Source: Mycolicibacter heraklionensis (lineage in GTDB: Bacteria > Actinomycetota > Actinomycetes > Mycobacteriales > Mycobacteriaceae). Taken from it: DNA of 64,000 nt. The DNA lies in assembly GCF_001021505.1 (NCBI RefSeq), contig NZ_LDPO01000002.1, positions 124,001-188,000 of the forward strand, in the 5' to 3' direction. Position 1 is the first letter of the stretch. Each line of letters starts with the position of its first letter. A program made the position numbers and the translations under genes. A model generated the notes under the pieces. It was given only the letters and a program-made list of their open reading frames with translations. It searched no databases and was not told the origin of the DNA. Shown one piece after another: positions 54,487 to 64,000 of this stretch.

Positions 54487-55920
54487 TCAGCGCTGGTCAG
54501 CGTCGTCCGAGGCGTCCGAGTCGGTTGACTCATCGGCCTCTCCCGATTCGGCTTCGGCTTCGTCTGATTCGGCTTCGACCGCTTCGGGCTCGTCGGCGAC
54601 GTCGTCAACGGGCTCGTCAACGGGCTCGTCGGGGTGTTCGCCGTCTTCTGAGGCGTCGGCGTCCGGTTCGGGTTCAGCCGCTTCGTCTTCGTCGGCATCC
54701 CCAGCCGCTTCCGGCTCGGCCTCTGCGGCGTCCGCCTGGACTACCTCGGCCTCCTCGGCGTCGCCGGTGTCCTCAGTGGGGGTTTCCTCGTCGGCTTCGG
54801 TGTCCCCGTCGACGTCCGACTCGGCGGGCGCCGCTTCCAGCTCTTCCTCTTCGGAAGTCTCGGATTCGTCGTCGGTCTCGTTCTCTGCCGATTCGGCTTC
54901 GCCGGTAAGCCTTTTCGGCACCCGAACCACGGACCCGACACCGTTGGCGACGCCTGCGGCCACCAACTCCTTCTCGTCGGGCTCCTCGCGCGGCTCCGCT
55001 TCGGGCTCTGCCGATTCGGCAGCGTCAGGCTCGGCGGTGTCCTCGGGTTGCCATGCCCGACGGATGGCTTCGGGATCTTCCCGCCCCTTGGCCGCGAGCA
55101 GGATGTACACCACCGCACCGATGAAGACGAACGTCGAGGTGAACGAGTTGACCCGGATGCCGGCGATATGGGTGGCCGCGTCGTCACGGAGCAACTCGAT
55201 ACCGAACCGGCCGATGCAGTAGCCGGCGACGTAGAGCGCGAACAACCGTCCGTGCCCCATGCGGAACCGTCGGTCGGCATAGATCAACACGAGGAACACC
55301 ACGAGGTTCCACAACAACTCGTACAAGAACGTGGGCTGAACGATCTTGTACAGCTCCCCGGTCGACACGCCGTCGAGCAGGTGTGGATCGCGGACCCCGG
55401 CGGCGTCTTCTCGCCAGAAGATCTCCAGGCCCCACGGCAGCGTCGTCTCCCTGCCGTAGAGCTCCTGATTGAAGTAGTTCCCGATGCGCCCGATCGCCTG
55501 GGCCAACACAATCCCTGGCGCGACCGCGTCGCCGAACGCCGGCAGGGAGATCCCACGGCGGCGGCAGCCGATCCACGCTCCGACTCCACCGAGTGCCACC
55601 GCACCCCAGATCCCCAGACCGCCGTCCCAGATCCGCGGCGTCGCTTCCCATCCGACGCCGCCCTCGCCGAAGTAGGTCCGCCAGTCGGTCATCAGGTGAT
55701 ACAGCCGACCACCGATCAGGCCGAACGGCACCGCCCACAGCGCGATGTCATAGATGACACCCGGCTCTCCGCCACGGGCCCGCCACCGCCGATCACCGAG
55801 CAGCAGGGCGACGACGATGCCGATGATGATGCACAGCGCGTAGGCCCGGATCGGCACCGGTCCGAGGTGCCAGACCCCTCGCGCAGGACTGGGAAAGTAG
55901 GTGAGCCAATCCAACGTCAT
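54487..55920 (-). CDS. lgt: Prolipoprotein diacylglyceryl transferase with acidic tail
   Basis: A 477-residue Lgt. Residues 1-275 form the seven-segment enzyme that adds diacylglycerol from phosphatidylglycerol to the lipobox Cys of prolipoproteins. The signature is AIGRIGNYFNQELYG, with IWDGGLGIWGA before it. Residues about 290-477 are an extremely acidic low-complexity cytoplasmic tail, nearly all Glu, Asp and Ala with Pro and Ser. The start overlaps the trpA stop (ATGA). Lnt at 22847-24628 acts later in the same pathway. Confidence 0.95.
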   Translation of the reverse strand: MTLDWLTYFPSPARGVWHLGPVPIRAYALCIIIGIVVALLLGDRRWRARGGEPGVIYDIALWAVPFGLIGGRLYHLMTDWRTYFGEGGVGWEATPRIWDGGLGIWGAVALGGVGAWIGCRRRGISLPAFGDAVAPGIVLAQAIGRIGNYFNQELYGRETTLPWGLEIFWREDAAGVRDPHLLDGVSTGELYKIVQPTFLYELLWNLVVFLVLIYADRRFRMGHGRLFALYVAGYCIGRFGIELLRDDAATHIAGIRVNSFTSTFVFIGAVVYILLAAKGREDPEAIRRAWQPEDTAEPDAAESAEPEAEPREEPDEKELVAAGVANGVGSVVRVPKRLTGEAESAENETDDESETSEEEELEAAPAESDVDGDTEADEETPTEDTGDAEEAEVVQADAAEAEPEAAGDADEDEAAEPEPDADASEDGEHPDEPVDEPVDDVADEPEAVEAESDEAEAESGEADESTDSDASDDADQR

Positions 55921-56723
55921 CGCGTTGAAACCTTTTGACGTACACCGGAAGCAAGCTCTTGCGTCAACGACCGCAGCTCATCCAGGCCATCGGTGAGCGC
56001 GGTGACAAGCGCGGAACCCACGATGACACCGTCGGTATAGGCACCGATTTCGGCGGCCTGTGCGCCCGAGCGCACGCCCAGTCCCACCCCGACGGGGATG
56101 TCGGAGACTTCGCGCACCCTGGCCACCAGTTCCGGCGCCGCGTTCGACACCGTGTTTCGGGCGCCGGTGACGCCCATCGTGGAAGCGGCGTAGACGAATC
56201 CGCGGGTCGCTTTGACGGTTTCGGACAGTCGCTGCGGCGTCGAGGAAGGGGCCACCAGGAAGATCCGATCCAGCGCGTGCTGCTCGGATGCGGCCATCCA
56301 GTCGTCGGCTTCGTCGACGATCAGGTCGGGGGTGATCAGACCCAGTCCGCCGGCTGACGCCAGGTCGCGGGCGAACGCGTCGACGCCGTAGCGCAGCACG
56401 GGATTCCAGTAGGTCATCACCACGGCGCGTCCACCGGCGCCTGCGATCGCCTCGACCGCGGTCAGTGTGTCGCGCACCCGCACCCCGCCCTGCAGGGCGG
56501 TCTCGGTGGCGCGTGCGATGGTCGGGCCGTCCATTCCCGGATCGGAATAGGGCACGCCGACTTCGATGAGGTCACAACCGGATTCGACCAGGGCAGTCAG
56601 CGCGGCGATAGAGCCCGGCACGTCCGGGTAGCCGGTCGGCAGATAACCGATCAGCGCAGCGCGGCCCTCGGCACGGCACGCCGCGAACAGCGGGGCCAGC
56701 CGGTCGCCGGCGTGGTCGGTCAC
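55917..56723 (-). CDS. trpA: Tryptophan synthase alpha subunit
   Basis: A 268-residue TrpA that cleaves indole-3-glycerol phosphate to indole and glyceraldehyde 3-phosphate. The catalytic Glu and Asp are in [18 protein letters not shown]. Phosphate-binding loops follow in [11 protein letters not shown] and [12 protein letters not shown]. The GTG at 56723 overlaps the trpB stop by four bases (GTGA). The two subunits form the alpha2beta2 complex. Confidence 0.97.
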   Translation of the reverse strand: MTDHAGDRLAPLFAACRAEGRAALIGYLPTGYPDVPGSIAALTALVESGCDLIEVGVPYSDPGMDGPTIARATETALQGGVRVRDTLTAVEAIAGAGGRAVVMTYWNPVLRYGVDAFARDLASAGGLGLITPDLIVDEADDWMAASEQHALDRIFLVAPSSTPQRLSETVKATRGFVYAASTMGVTGARNTVSNAAPELVARVREVSDIPVGVGLGVRSGAQAAEIGAYTDGVIVGSALVTALTDGLDELRSLTQELASGVRQKVSTR

Positions 56724-57988
56724 GACGCGTCTCCTGCCTCGTCGAACAGACCGAACCACTTGGCCGCGGTCTCCACGTCTTTGTCGCCGCGACCCGACAC
56801 GTTGACCACGATGACCTTGCCGGGTCCCAGCTCGGTCGCCAGCTTGAGTGCTCCGGCCACCGCGTGCGCCGATTCGATCGCCGGAATGATTCCCTCGGTG
56901 CGGCAAAGGATTCCGAAGGCATCCATCGCCTCGGTGTCGGTGATCGGCCGGTATTCCGCGCGCCCGGTCTCACGCAGCCAGGCGTGCTCCGGTCCCACAC
57001 CCGGGTAGTCCAGACCGGCCGAGATCGAGTGCGACTCGATGGTCTGACCGTCGTCGTCTTGCAGCAGGTAGGAGAACGACCCCTGGAAAGCACCCGGGGA
57101 GCCACCGGCGAATGTCGCGGCGTGCCGGCCGGTGTCGACGCCGTCGCCGCCGGCCTCGAAACCGATCAGCCGCACCGCCGGATCGTCGAGGAACGCGTGG
57201 AAGATGCCGATGGCGTTCGATCCCCCGCCCACACACGCCACCACGGCGTCGGGCAGCCGGCCCGCCATCTGCTGAATCTGGACGCGCGTCTCCAGGCCGA
57301 CGATCCGCTGGAAGTCGCGCACCATGGTCGGGAACGGGTGTGGACCGGCCGCGGTGCCGAAGCAGTAATAGGTGTGGTCGGCGTTGGTGACCCAGTCCCG
57401 GAAGGCTTCGTTGATGGCATCCTTGAGGGTCTGCGAACCGGATTCGACCGAGACCACCTCGGCGCCCAGCAGCCGCATCCGGGCCACGTTGAGGGCCTGA
57501 CGGCGAGTGTCGACGGCGCCCATGTAGATCACGCATTCCAGGCCGAGCAGGGCGCACGCGGTCGCGGTGGCGACCCCGTGCTGGCCGGCGCCGGTCTCGG
57601 CGATCACCCGGGTTTTGCCCATGTGTCGCGCCAGCAGTGCCTGGCCGAGCACATTGTTGATCTTGTGGGAACCGGTGTGGTTCAGGTCCTCTCGCTTCAA
57701 GAAGATGCGGGCGCCGCCGGCGTGCGCGGTCAGGCGCTCGGCCTCATACAGTGGTGAGGGCCGGCCGGTGTAGTGCGTCTGCAAGTCGTCGAGGGTGTCG
57801 AGGAACTCACGGTCGTTGCGCACCTTGTCGTAGGCGGCGGTGACCTCTTCGATGACCGCCATCAGCGCTTCGGCGACGTAGCGGCCGCCGTAGACACCGA
57901 AGTGCCCGCGGGCATCCGGATCATGCGCGGTCGGCTCGGCCACTCCGGCGCTGGCACGCGGAAGGCTCGGGTGCGAAATGTCTGACAT
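56720..57988 (-). CDS. trpB: Tryptophan synthase beta subunit
   Basis: A 422-residue PLP enzyme that joins indole and serine to make tryptophan. The PLP Lys is in [17 protein letters not shown]. The substrate Glu is in [13 protein letters not shown], and the PLP phosphate loop is [10 protein letters not shown]. It lies directly after trpC in the operon (the ATG region starts one base after the trpC stop) and overlaps trpA. Confidence 0.97.
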   Translation of the reverse strand: MSDISHPSLPRASAGVAEPTAHDPDARGHFGVYGGRYVAEALMAVIEEVTAAYDKVRNDREFLDTLDDLQTHYTGRPSPLYEAERLTAHAGGARIFLKREDLNHTGSHKINNVLGQALLARHMGKTRVIAETGAGQHGVATATACALLGLECVIYMGAVDTRRQALNVARMRLLGAEVVSVESGSQTLKDAINEAFRDWVTNADHTYYCFGTAAGPHPFPTMVRDFQRIVGLETRVQIQQMAGRLPDAVVACVGGGSNAIGIFHAFLDDPAVRLIGFEAGGDGVDTGRHAATFAGGSPGAFQGSFSYLLQDDDGQTIESHSISAGLDYPGVGPEHAWLRETGRAEYRPITDTEAMDAFGILCRTEGIIPAIESAHAVAGALKLATELGPGKVIVVNVSGRGDKDVETAAKWFGLFDEAGDAS

Positions 57989-58807
57989 TTAGCGAGCCGA
58001 TTTCGGGCAGGACGGATGCTTACCCGCACTGACCAAATCGGCAACGGCCGCTCGCGGGTCGCCACTGGTGACCAGTCCCTCGCCGACCAGGACGGCGTCC
58101 GCGCCGGCGCCGGCGTAGGCCAGCAGGTCGGCGGTGCCCCGCACCCCGGACTCGGCGATCTTGACCACCTCGGTGGGCAGTCCGGGCGCGATCCGCGCGA
58201 AGCAGTCGCGGTCGACCTCCAGGGTGGTCAGGTCACGCGCATTGACGCCGATCACCTTGGCGCCGGCGGTCAATGCACGGTCGGCCTCTTCTTCGGTGTG
58301 CACCTCGACCAGTGCGGTCATGCCGAGCGACTCGGTACGGTCCAGCATCGACTCCAGCGCCTGTTGTTCGAGCGCCGCCACGATCAGCAGCAGCATGTCC
58401 GCGCCGTGGGCGCGGGCCTCGTGAATCTGGTACGGCCGCACGATGAAGTCCTTGCGCAGCACCGGAACCGAGACCGCTGCGCGTACCGCGTCCAAGTCGG
58501 CCAGCGAGCCGTTGAAACGCCGCTGCTCGGTCAGCACGCTGATCGCGCGGGCCCCGCCGTCCGCGTAGGAGCTGGCCAGCTCTGCCGGGTCGGCGATGGG
58601 CGCCAGTTGGCCTTTCGACGGGCTCGCCCGCTTCACCTCAGCGATGACCGCGATGCCGGGCTCACGCAGCGCCGCCATCACATCCCGTGGCGGAGGCATG
58701 GCCTCGGCCGCCGCCTTGACTTCCGCCAAGGGGACGAGGGCCTCTCGCGCGGCAAGGTCGGCGCAGACTCCTTCGATGATGGAGTCGAGAACGGATGCCG
58801 AAGTCAT
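57989..58807 (-). CDS. trpC: Indole-3-glycerol phosphate synthase
   Basis: A 272-residue TIM-barrel enzyme that closes the indole ring from CdRP. Catalytic Lys and Glu are in [15 protein letters not shown] and [16 protein letters not shown], with [11 protein letters not shown] and [11 protein letters not shown] at the phosphate site. It follows the Trp-operon membrane protein gene and precedes trpB. trpD and trpF are not in this window. Confidence 0.97.
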   Translation of the reverse strand: MTSASVLDSIIEGVCADLAAREALVPLAEVKAAAEAMPPPRDVMAALREPGIAVIAEVKRASPSKGQLAPIADPAELASSYADGGARAISVLTEQRRFNGSLADLDAVRAAVSVPVLRKDFIVRPYQIHEARAHGADMLLLIVAALEQQALESMLDRTESLGMTALVEVHTEEEADRALTAGAKVIGVNARDLTTLEVDRDCFARIAPGLPTEVVKIAESGVRGTADLLAYAGAGADAVLVGEGLVTSGDPRAAVADLVSAGKHPSCPKSAR

Positions 58808-58890
58808 GACTGCCGCTTCCTCTCCCGCGTCCGGTGGACCTTACGTCGAAGACCTTTATCGAAGGGTAACGACCGTCGCAGCCCGCGGTG

Positions 58891-59562
58891 TCACCGGCCC
58901 TCGACGTCGGGGCCGGGTGCTCGGTCATCGGGATCCCCGGTGGGGTCGCGCCCCTCGTCGAGCGCGTCCCACATCATGCGTTCCGACACCTGCGGGCCAT
59001 CCGGGTCGGCGGGCTTGCCTGCCTCGAGATCACGCGCAGCCGCACGGCGCTCCGCAGGCGCCGAGTATCTGGTGACGCGGCCGGCGCTGTGTGCGGCGAC
59101 CCGCATCAACAGCACCGCCGCGGCCAGCCCACCCAGGGCTGCCACCAGGCTCAACACGGCGCCGGTGAGACGGCGGTCAGTGCCCAGCAGCGAGGTCAGC
59201 GGAATCTCGGCGATGTCCAGGGCCCGCAGGGTGATGTCGCGGGCCACCCACATGCTGATGGCCAGATATCCGCACGCCAGACTGACCGCGGCCAGCACCA
59301 CCGCCAGCACCCGCAGCTGCCATCCGCGCACCGCCATCGCGGCGACCGCGGCAGCCAGGCACAGCAGCGCCAGCGGCAGCAGCGCTGTCGACCAGGAAGC
59401 TCCGGTGACGGTGATCTGCTTGGGCTGCCCGAGTCCGTCGAACGAGCGGATCAGCACCCACGGCAGCCGTGCGGCGCCCCAGAGCCCACCGGCGGCTGCC
59501 ACCAGCAGCAGTTGTGCCCCGCGTAGCGCACGGGTGTCGTTGCGTTCGCGGCCGTCAGCCAT
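58891..59562 (-). CDS. Trp operon-associated membrane protein (Trp_oprn_chp)
   Basis: A 223-residue protein with four membrane segments ([76 protein letters not shown]) and a charged C-terminal tail. It is the actinobacterial protein family regularly found between trpE and trpC. Function is unknown; a link to tryptophan or aromatic transport is guessed from position only. The ATG at 59562 overlaps the trpE stop by 8 bases. Confidence 0.88.
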   Translation of the reverse strand: MADGRERNDTRALRGAQLLLVAAAGGLWGAARLPWVLIRSFDGLGQPKQITVTGASWSTALLPLALLCLAAAVAAMAVRGWQLRVLAVVLAAVSLACGYLAISMWVARDITLRALDIAEIPLTSLLGTDRRLTGAVLSLVAALGGLAAAVLLMRVAAHSAGRVTRYSAPAERRAAARDLEAGKPADPDGPQVSERMMWDALDEGRDPTGDPDDRAPGPDVEGR

Positions 59563-61096
59563 CGGTCCCGGGCGCCGCCAGGGTCTCGGCGGCGGCGATT
59601 GCGGCCAGCACTGCCCGGGCCTTGTTGGATGCCTCGGTGTATTCGTAGGGGCCGTTGGAGTCGGCCACCACTCCGCCACCCGCCTGTACGTAGGCGGTCC
59701 CGTCACGCATCAGCGCCGTGCGGATCGCGATCGCGAAGTCGGCATTGCCGGCGAAGTCCAGATAACCGACGACGCCGCCGTAGAGGCCACGCCGGGTCTT
59801 TTCGACCTCCTCGATCAGTTCCATCGCGCGCACCTTGGGCGCCCCGGACAAGGTGCCCGCAGGGAAGCACGCCGTCACCGCGTCCAGCGCCGTGCGATCC
59901 TCAGCGAGCTCTCCGGCGACGGTGGACACCAGGTGCATGACGTGGCTGTAGCGCTCGATGTGGCTGTAGTCGGACACCCGCACCGTGCCCGGAACACATA
60001 CCCGCCCTAGGTCGTTACGGCCCAGATCGACCAGCATCAGGTGTTCGGCGAGTTCCTTCTCGTCGTGCAAAAGATCTTTGGCCAGTAGCTGGTCTTCGTC
60101 CTCGGTAGCCCCGCGCCACCGGGTTCCGGCGATCGGGTGGGTGGTCGCGCGGCCGTCCTGCACGGTCACCAGCGCCTCGGGGCTGGAACCCACGATCGAA
60201 AAGGCCAGTCCCCCGTCGTCGTCGGGTACTTGCAGCAGGTACATGTACGGGCTCGGATTGGACACCCGCAGCATCCGGTAGACATCGAGAGGGTCTGCCG
60301 GCGTCGTCATCTCGAAACGCTGCGAGGGAACCACCTGAAACGCCTCGCCCGCCTCGATCTCGCCGACCAGCCGCTCGACGATCGCCCCGTACTCCTCGGG
60401 GGTGCGCTGGCCGCGGTAGACCGGTTCGGGTCGGTCGAAGGTGGCGACGCTGGACTCCAGCGGCTGACTCAGCGCCGCGGCCATCACATCGAGGCGGGCG
60501 ATCGCGTCGTCGTAGGCCTCATCGACGTGCTCGTCGGTGCCGTTCCAGTTGACCGCGTTGGCGATCAGGGTGATGGTGCCCTCGTGGTGGTCGACGGCGG
60601 CCATGTCGGTGGCCAGCAGCAGCAGTATGTCGGGCAGTTGCAGGTCGTCGACAGCCAGCTGGGGCAGCCGCTCCAGACGGCGCACCAGGTCGTAGGTGAA
60701 GAAGCCCACCAGGCCGCTCGACAGCGGTGGCAGCCCGGGAATGGCGGCCGTCTCCAGCAGCGTCAACGTCTGGCGCAGCGCCTGCAACGGGTCCCCGCCG
60801 GTGGGTGCGCCCTGCGGTGCAGCGCCCAGCCACACCGCTTCGCCGTCGCGCACGGTCAGCGCCGAGGTGGTGCCCGCCCCGATGAACGACCACCGCGACC
60901 ACGACCGGCCGTTTTCGGCCGACTCCAGCAGGAAGGTGCCGGGCCGGTTGGCCGCCAGCTTGCGGTATGCCGACAGCGGCGTTTCGGCGTCGGCCAGCAC
61001 CTTGCGGGTCACCGGGACCACCCGGTGCTCAGCCGCCAGCGCCCGGAAGTCTGCCCGGGACGTGACGCCGGCGCTAGAAGTGCTCGTGGTTTGCAC
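59555..61096 (-). CDS. trpE: Anthranilate synthase component I
   Basis: A 513-residue TrpE that turns chorismate to anthranilate with ammonia from a TrpG-type partner. Conserved parts are [17 protein letters not shown] (feedback site region), PFQ-type [42 protein letters not shown] and [11 protein letters not shown]. It is the first gene of the trp run, starting from GTG 61096. The 77-base gap to bcp shows no leader peptide with Trp codons, so no classical attenuator is visible. Confidence 0.97.
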   Translation of the reverse strand: MQTTSTSSAGVTSRADFRALAAEHRVVPVTRKVLADAETPLSAYRKLAANRPGTFLLESAENGRSWSRWSFIGAGTTSALTVRDGEAVWLGAAPQGAPTGGDPLQALRQTLTLLETAAIPGLPPLSSGLVGFFTYDLVRRLERLPQLAVDDLQLPDILLLLATDMAAVDHHEGTITLIANAVNWNGTDEHVDEAYDDAIARLDVMAAALSQPLESSVATFDRPEPVYRGQRTPEEYGAIVERLVGEIEAGEAFQVVPSQRFEMTTPADPLDVYRMLRVSNPSPYMYLLQVPDDDGGLAFSIVGSSPEALVTVQDGRATTHPIAGTRWRGATEDEDQLLAKDLLHDEKELAEHLMLVDLGRNDLGRVCVPGTVRVSDYSHIERYSHVMHLVSTVAGELAEDRTALDAVTACFPAGTLSGAPKVRAMELIEEVEKTRRGLYGGVVGYLDFAGNADFAIAIRTALMRDGTAYVQAGGGVVADSNGPYEYTEASNKARAVLAAIAAAETLAAPGTDG

Positions 61097-61173
61097 GCGG
61101 CCATCTTCCCAGACCCGAGCGCGCCCACCACTATCGCCGCCGCCGCGGTCGCACCCGGAGTAGCGTGACCGCC

Positions 61174-61638
61174 ATGAAAACCGGTGACACCGTGGCCGAC
61201 TTCGAGCTCCCCGACCAGACCGGGGCGCCGCGCAAACTCAGCGACCTGCTGGCCGACGGGCCGGTGGTGCTGTTCTTCTACCCAGCCGCGATGACGCCGG
61301 GGTGCACCAAGGAGGCCTGTCACTTCCGCGACCTGGCTGGCGAGTTCGCCGCCGTCGGGGCCACCCGGGTCGGCATCAGCGCCGATGCGGTGGCCAAGCA
61401 GGCCAAATTCGCCGATCAGCAGGGCTTCGACTATCCCCTGCTGTCCGACACCGAGGGCACGGTGGCCAGCCAGTTCGGGGTCAAGCGCGGCCTGCTGGGC
61501 AAGCTGATCCCGGTGAAGCGGACCACGTTCGTCATCGACACCGACCGCACCGTATTGGACGTGATCGCCAGCGAGTTCTCGATGGACACCCACGCCGACA
61601 AGGCGCTGGAGGTGTTGCGGGCGCGGTCATCGGCCTAA
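61174..61638 (+). CDS. bcp: Bcp-type thioredoxin-dependent peroxiredoxin
   Basis: A 154-residue atypical 2-Cys peroxiredoxin. The peroxidatic and resolving Cys are four residues apart in [18 protein letters not shown]. Other family marks are [16 protein letters not shown] and [17 protein letters not shown]. It detoxifies peroxides in the cytoplasm. The ATG at 61174 matches the M. tuberculosis BcpB start (recalled); a GTG at 61165 with GGAG upstream is an alternative. It is divergent from trpE. Confidence 0.93.
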   Translation: MKTGDTVADFELPDQTGAPRKLSDLLADGPVVLFFYPAAMTPGCTKEACHFRDLAGEFAAVGATRVGISADAVAKQAKFADQQGFDYPLLSDTEGTVASQFGVKRGLLGKLIPVKRTTFVIDTDRTVLDVIASEFSMDTHADKALEVLRARSSA

Positions 61639-61663
61639 GCGCCTCGCTTTTCGGGCGGAGCGG

Positions 61664-62497
61664 TCAGGCGGGCTTGTGGAACGTGTAAACGCGGTACTGA
61701 AGAAGGCCGAGCTTGGACAACCACTTCATCCATCGGGTACCGACGATCATTGTCTTCCGGGTATGCGCTGACTCTTGAGCGCGCAAGTATTTGAGCAGGA
61801 ATGGGTACGTAGGCATGGTGTGCTTGCGGATGTTGCGCTTGGTTTCCAGTTGCAGTCCCGCACGTGAGCCCATGCTCTTGTAGGAGCGAAGGGAGACATT
61901 CCCGAGCGTTCCGTAGGATTTCGCGATCCGGGCGCGGATCGCCATCCAGATCGGCGTCTTGCCGAACACCATCATGATCGGCACAAAGTCGGAAACCGCC
62001 AGGTAGCCACCCGGTTTCAGCACCCGCGAAGCTTCCGTCAGGAAACGCGCGCGGGACGGAAAGTGGAAAATGCACTCGACAGCCAGGACGCGGTCGAAGG
62101 AGCTGTCCCCGAACGGCAACTGACAGGCGTCGGCTTCAACCCAGGAAATTGCGTTGCCGCGGGAAGGCTTGCTCTCAGCCTCGGCGATTGCGAGCTGGCG
62201 CTGGTCGATGTTCAGGCCCGTGAGATCCATGTCGGAATGCGTGGCGTTGATCTGGCGGATGGTTCCGCCGAATCCGCAGCCGACATCCAGCAACCTTTGT
62301 CCGTCGGCAACCTTTCCGGCCGCGAACAGCACGCCGTTCATCTGCTCCATGGCGGCGACGTAGTCGGTCAGGGTGCCGTCAGCGACCTTGGGGCTCTCCC
62401 AATAGCCCCAGTGCACCTGGTCTTCCCACAGTTGGCCGAATTTGCCACGGTTTGAGCGGTCATCAATCAGCAAGTCGAAGTAGGGCAGGTCAGGCAT
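61664..62497 (-). CDS. Class I SAM-dependent methyltransferase
   Basis: A 277-residue methyltransferase. Motif I is LLDVGCGFGGTIRQI (near residue 70), the acidic post-I residue is in LTGLNIDQRQL, motif II is DSSFDRVLAVECIFHF, and motif III is RVLKPGGYLAVSDF. It resembles small-molecule/lipid methyltransferases such as those of phthiocerol or sterol type. The substrate is unknown. It is convergent with bcp and followed upstream by the coiled-coil genes. Confidence 0.88.
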   Translation of the reverse strand: MPDLPYFDLLIDDRSNRGKFGQLWEDQVHWGYWESPKVADGTLTDYVAAMEQMNGVLFAAGKVADGQRLLDVGCGFGGTIRQINATHSDMDLTGLNIDQRQLAIAEAESKPSRGNAISWVEADACQLPFGDSSFDRVLAVECIFHFPSRARFLTEASRVLKPGGYLAVSDFVPIMMVFGKTPIWMAIRARIAKSYGTLGNVSLRSYKSMGSRAGLQLETKRNIRKHTMPTYPFLLKYLRAQESAHTRKTMIVGTRWMKWLSKLGLLQYRVYTFHKPA

Positions 62498-62585
62498 CCG
62501 CGGACGCTATCACGACTCGGCTTCGAGCACCGGAAATGATTAGCCTGGCGGTCGCCTACAGCCAGCAAGGAGTCATCGGACGCCC

Positions 62586-63629
62586 CTAGCCGGCGTCCTG
62601 CTCCGCTTCGGACGTTTCCGCCTCCTCAGCAGCGGGCGGGTCGGAAAGGTCGGCCAGTTTCGGGCTGTCGCCGACGGCGGTGTCGATCCAGTTTCTGATC
62701 TCGCTGAGGTGGGTGACGATTCCGGCCCGCTCGCGCTTCAGCAGATCCACTTCGGCCTGCGTGCGCTCGGTGAGCACCTTGGCTTCGCGCTTGGTGCTGG
62801 CGATCAATGAGGAGGCCTCCAGTCGGGCTTCCTTGTCGAGCTTGGCGATGTTGGCCTCGGCCTGCTCCCACGCCGTCTTCATCTTCTGGTCCAGGCGGTG
62901 CTGGGCCTCCCGACGGTTGCGTTCGTCCTCTTCCCAGGCCAGCTTGATCTGTTCGTCCAGGGATTCCTGGGCCGCGCGGCGGTTGCGCTCGTCCTCTTCG
63001 GCCAGGCGCTGGTACAGCTCGCGGCGGCTGCGTTCGGCCTCCTCGATTTCCTGGGCGATGCGGCTGCGCTCCTCGTGCGCGATGCGCAGGATCTGCTCGG
63101 CCTCCTGGGTGGCGGCTTCGAGGATCTTCGTCCGGCGGGCGTTGGTGGATGTCTGGAACTCGGCGAGCGCCTCACTGGCCGCGGCTCGGTCGTGTTTGGC
63201 CGCTTCCAACTGCTCACGCAGTTCCCCGGTCAGCGCTTCGGCATCCTGGCGGGCCAGTTCCTTGGTCCGCCGCGCCTCCTCGGAGGCGATGCGCATCATT
63301 CGCGCAATGCGGTCGGACATGCCCTCGACGGAGTCCACCGGTCCGGTGACCTGCTCGAACTGCGTTCGCAGTTGGGACAGCTCGGCGGTGAGGCGTTGGC
63401 GCTCCGATTCCGCTTCGGCGGTCATCCGCACGACGTCGTTCTGCAACCGGGTGACCTCGGCGGCGAGCTGTTCGCGGTCGAGGAGCGTTTGCGATTTGGT
63501 CGCTTCGAGGGATTTGTTGCGGTCCTGCAGGATATCGATTTCGTGGTGTAGACGCGCGATGTAATCGGAGACCTCGTTGCGATCGAAACCGCGCATCTGC
63601 GTTTCGAATTCGGGAATCTCTAGCGCCAC
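62586..63629 (-). CDS. DivIVA-like coiled-coil protein
   Basis: A 347-residue, almost wholly helical protein. The N-terminal 60 residues carry a DivIVA/Wag31-type motif (IPEFETQMRGFDRNEVSDYI). Long coiled coils follow, with an internal repeat: EEDERNRRAAQESLDEQIK and EEDERNRREAQHRLDQKMK. The C-terminus (LKRERAGIVTHLSEIRNWID) is followed by an acidic tail. It may act as a membrane-curvature or polar scaffold. The GTG at 63629 has AGGAG at the right distance; GTG 63647 is further up. A second copy follows at the window end. Confidence 0.8.
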   Translation of the reverse strand: MALEIPEFETQMRGFDRNEVSDYIARLHHEIDILQDRNKSLEATKSQTLLDREQLAAEVTRLQNDVVRMTAEAESERQRLTAELSQLRTQFEQVTGPVDSVEGMSDRIARMMRIASEEARRTKELARQDAEALTGELREQLEAAKHDRAAASEALAEFQTSTNARRTKILEAATQEAEQILRIAHEERSRIAQEIEEAERSRRELYQRLAEEDERNRRAAQESLDEQIKLAWEEDERNRREAQHRLDQKMKTAWEQAEANIAKLDKEARLEASSLIASTKREAKVLTERTQAEVDLLKRERAGIVTHLSEIRNWIDTAVGDSPKLADLSDPPAAEEAETSEAEQDAG

Positions 63630-63898
63630 CGGCGTACTCCTAAGCACCTGACAGTTTCGGTCTTCGGTTCGATGGGCAACCAGCGTTCAACCGAGTTGGC
63701 TTGTGCGCGAAGCCAAATGGGCATGCTCACTCAAAGTCACCGTGCGACGGAGCGTATCAGACCTGCCAGTCCATGTCACCGGTCTCACAGTGGGTAAACG
63801 TCCCCTTGATCGCGGACGGTTTTCGCGAAACAAGGACTCCTTTGCCGGTCGACCGGATACGCGGTTGGTTTCCGGCGTCGACAGCTGTATTCGCTCGT

Positions 63899-64000
63899 CT
63901 AGCCCGCGGCGTCGTCGCCGACGACGGTGTCGATCCAGTTCCTGATTTCATCGAGGTCGGCGACGATCCCGCCGCGTTCGCGCTCCAGCAGACTCACTTC
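63899..64000 (-). CDS. Second DivIVA-like coiled-coil gene, C-terminal part
   Basis: Only the last 33 codons are in the window. They read EVSLLERERGGIVADLDEI, then RNWIDTVVGDDAAG and TAG. This lines up with the C-terminus of the gene at 62586-63629 (EVDLLKRERAGIVTHLSEI, RNWIDTAVGD). So it is a tandem paralogue on the same strand, lacking the acidic tail. The 269 bases between them (63630-63898) hold no gene I can support, only the presumed promoter of the downstream copy. Confidence 0.85.
   Translation of the reverse strand, partial: EVSLLERERGGIVADLDEIRNWIDTVVGDDAAG

Noticed and set aside
61097..61173. Tryptophan leader peptide/attenuator before trpE
   Set aside because: No short ORF with tandem Trp codons and no terminator/antiterminator pair visible in the 77-base gap.

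Overview
The window is high-G+C actinobacterial DNA from a mycobacterium-type genome (Mycobacterium/Mycolicibacterium sensu lato). I recognise RbpA, the PafA/PafB/PafC set, HelY with TatC/TatA, an Rv1625c-type adenylate cyclase, PdtaR, separate Lnt and Ppm1, DUF732, MpaB/DUF2236 and F420-type PPOX proteins. M. tuberculosis locus names below are recalled, not searched.

Layout. 1-4.6 kb: a truncated metal P-type ATPase, a divergent MpaB-like oxygenase/TetR pair, an HSDL2-like SDR and two secreted proteins. 4.6-8.6 kb: aconitase and a TDT transporter. 8.5-15.3 kb: a minus-strand six-gene transport block (sugar ABC importer of Rv2038c-Rv2041c type, preceded by a YhgE/Pip permease and a degenerate ABC ATPase). 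15.4-20.4 kb: ECF sigma factor with divergent DoxX, a HTH-TOBE protein, a DUF2784-PncA fusion, an RDD protein and LipT. 20.5-27.5 kb: LppI, RbpA, Ppm1, Lnt, amidohydrolase, FxsA, dienelactone hydrolase (Rv2046-Rv2054 order). 27.5-32.6 kb: RIC di-iron repair protein, two F420/PPOX proteins, a small HTH regulator, an SDR, PepE and a 5'-3' exonuclease. 32.6-41.6 kb: DUF4333 protein, HelY, TatC, TatA, PafC, PafB, a secreted protein and PafA. 41.7-42.5 kb: PdtaR and a tRNA with a CAA anticodon.

42.5-47.3 kb is an accessory island next to the tRNA. It holds a frameshifted HNH nuclease, a truncated phage terminase, a low-G+C orphan gene and a small operon of exported proteins including a PASTA lipoprotein. 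I read it as a decayed prophage or phage satellite. No attR repeat was found by eye.

47.3-64 kb returns to core genes in Rv1625c to Rv1608c order: YnfA, adenylate cyclase, esterase, HdeD and DUF4190 proteins, TesB, pyruvate kinase, TM2 protein, then lgt and the trpE-(membrane protein)-C-B-A operon read on the minus strand, Bcp peroxiredoxin, a methyltransferase and two tandem DivIVA-like coiled-coil genes (the second cut by the window end).

Small-scale structure: a roughly 50-base hairpin repeat occurs four times (15.38, 20.40, 20.46 and 48.98 kb) with a compensatory base change in its stem. Several convergent gene pairs end in perfect palindromes that include the stop codons. Two AT-rich promoters at 28.3 and 29.15 kb carry perfect inverted repeats beside a TATAAT box. 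Several genes look leaderless.
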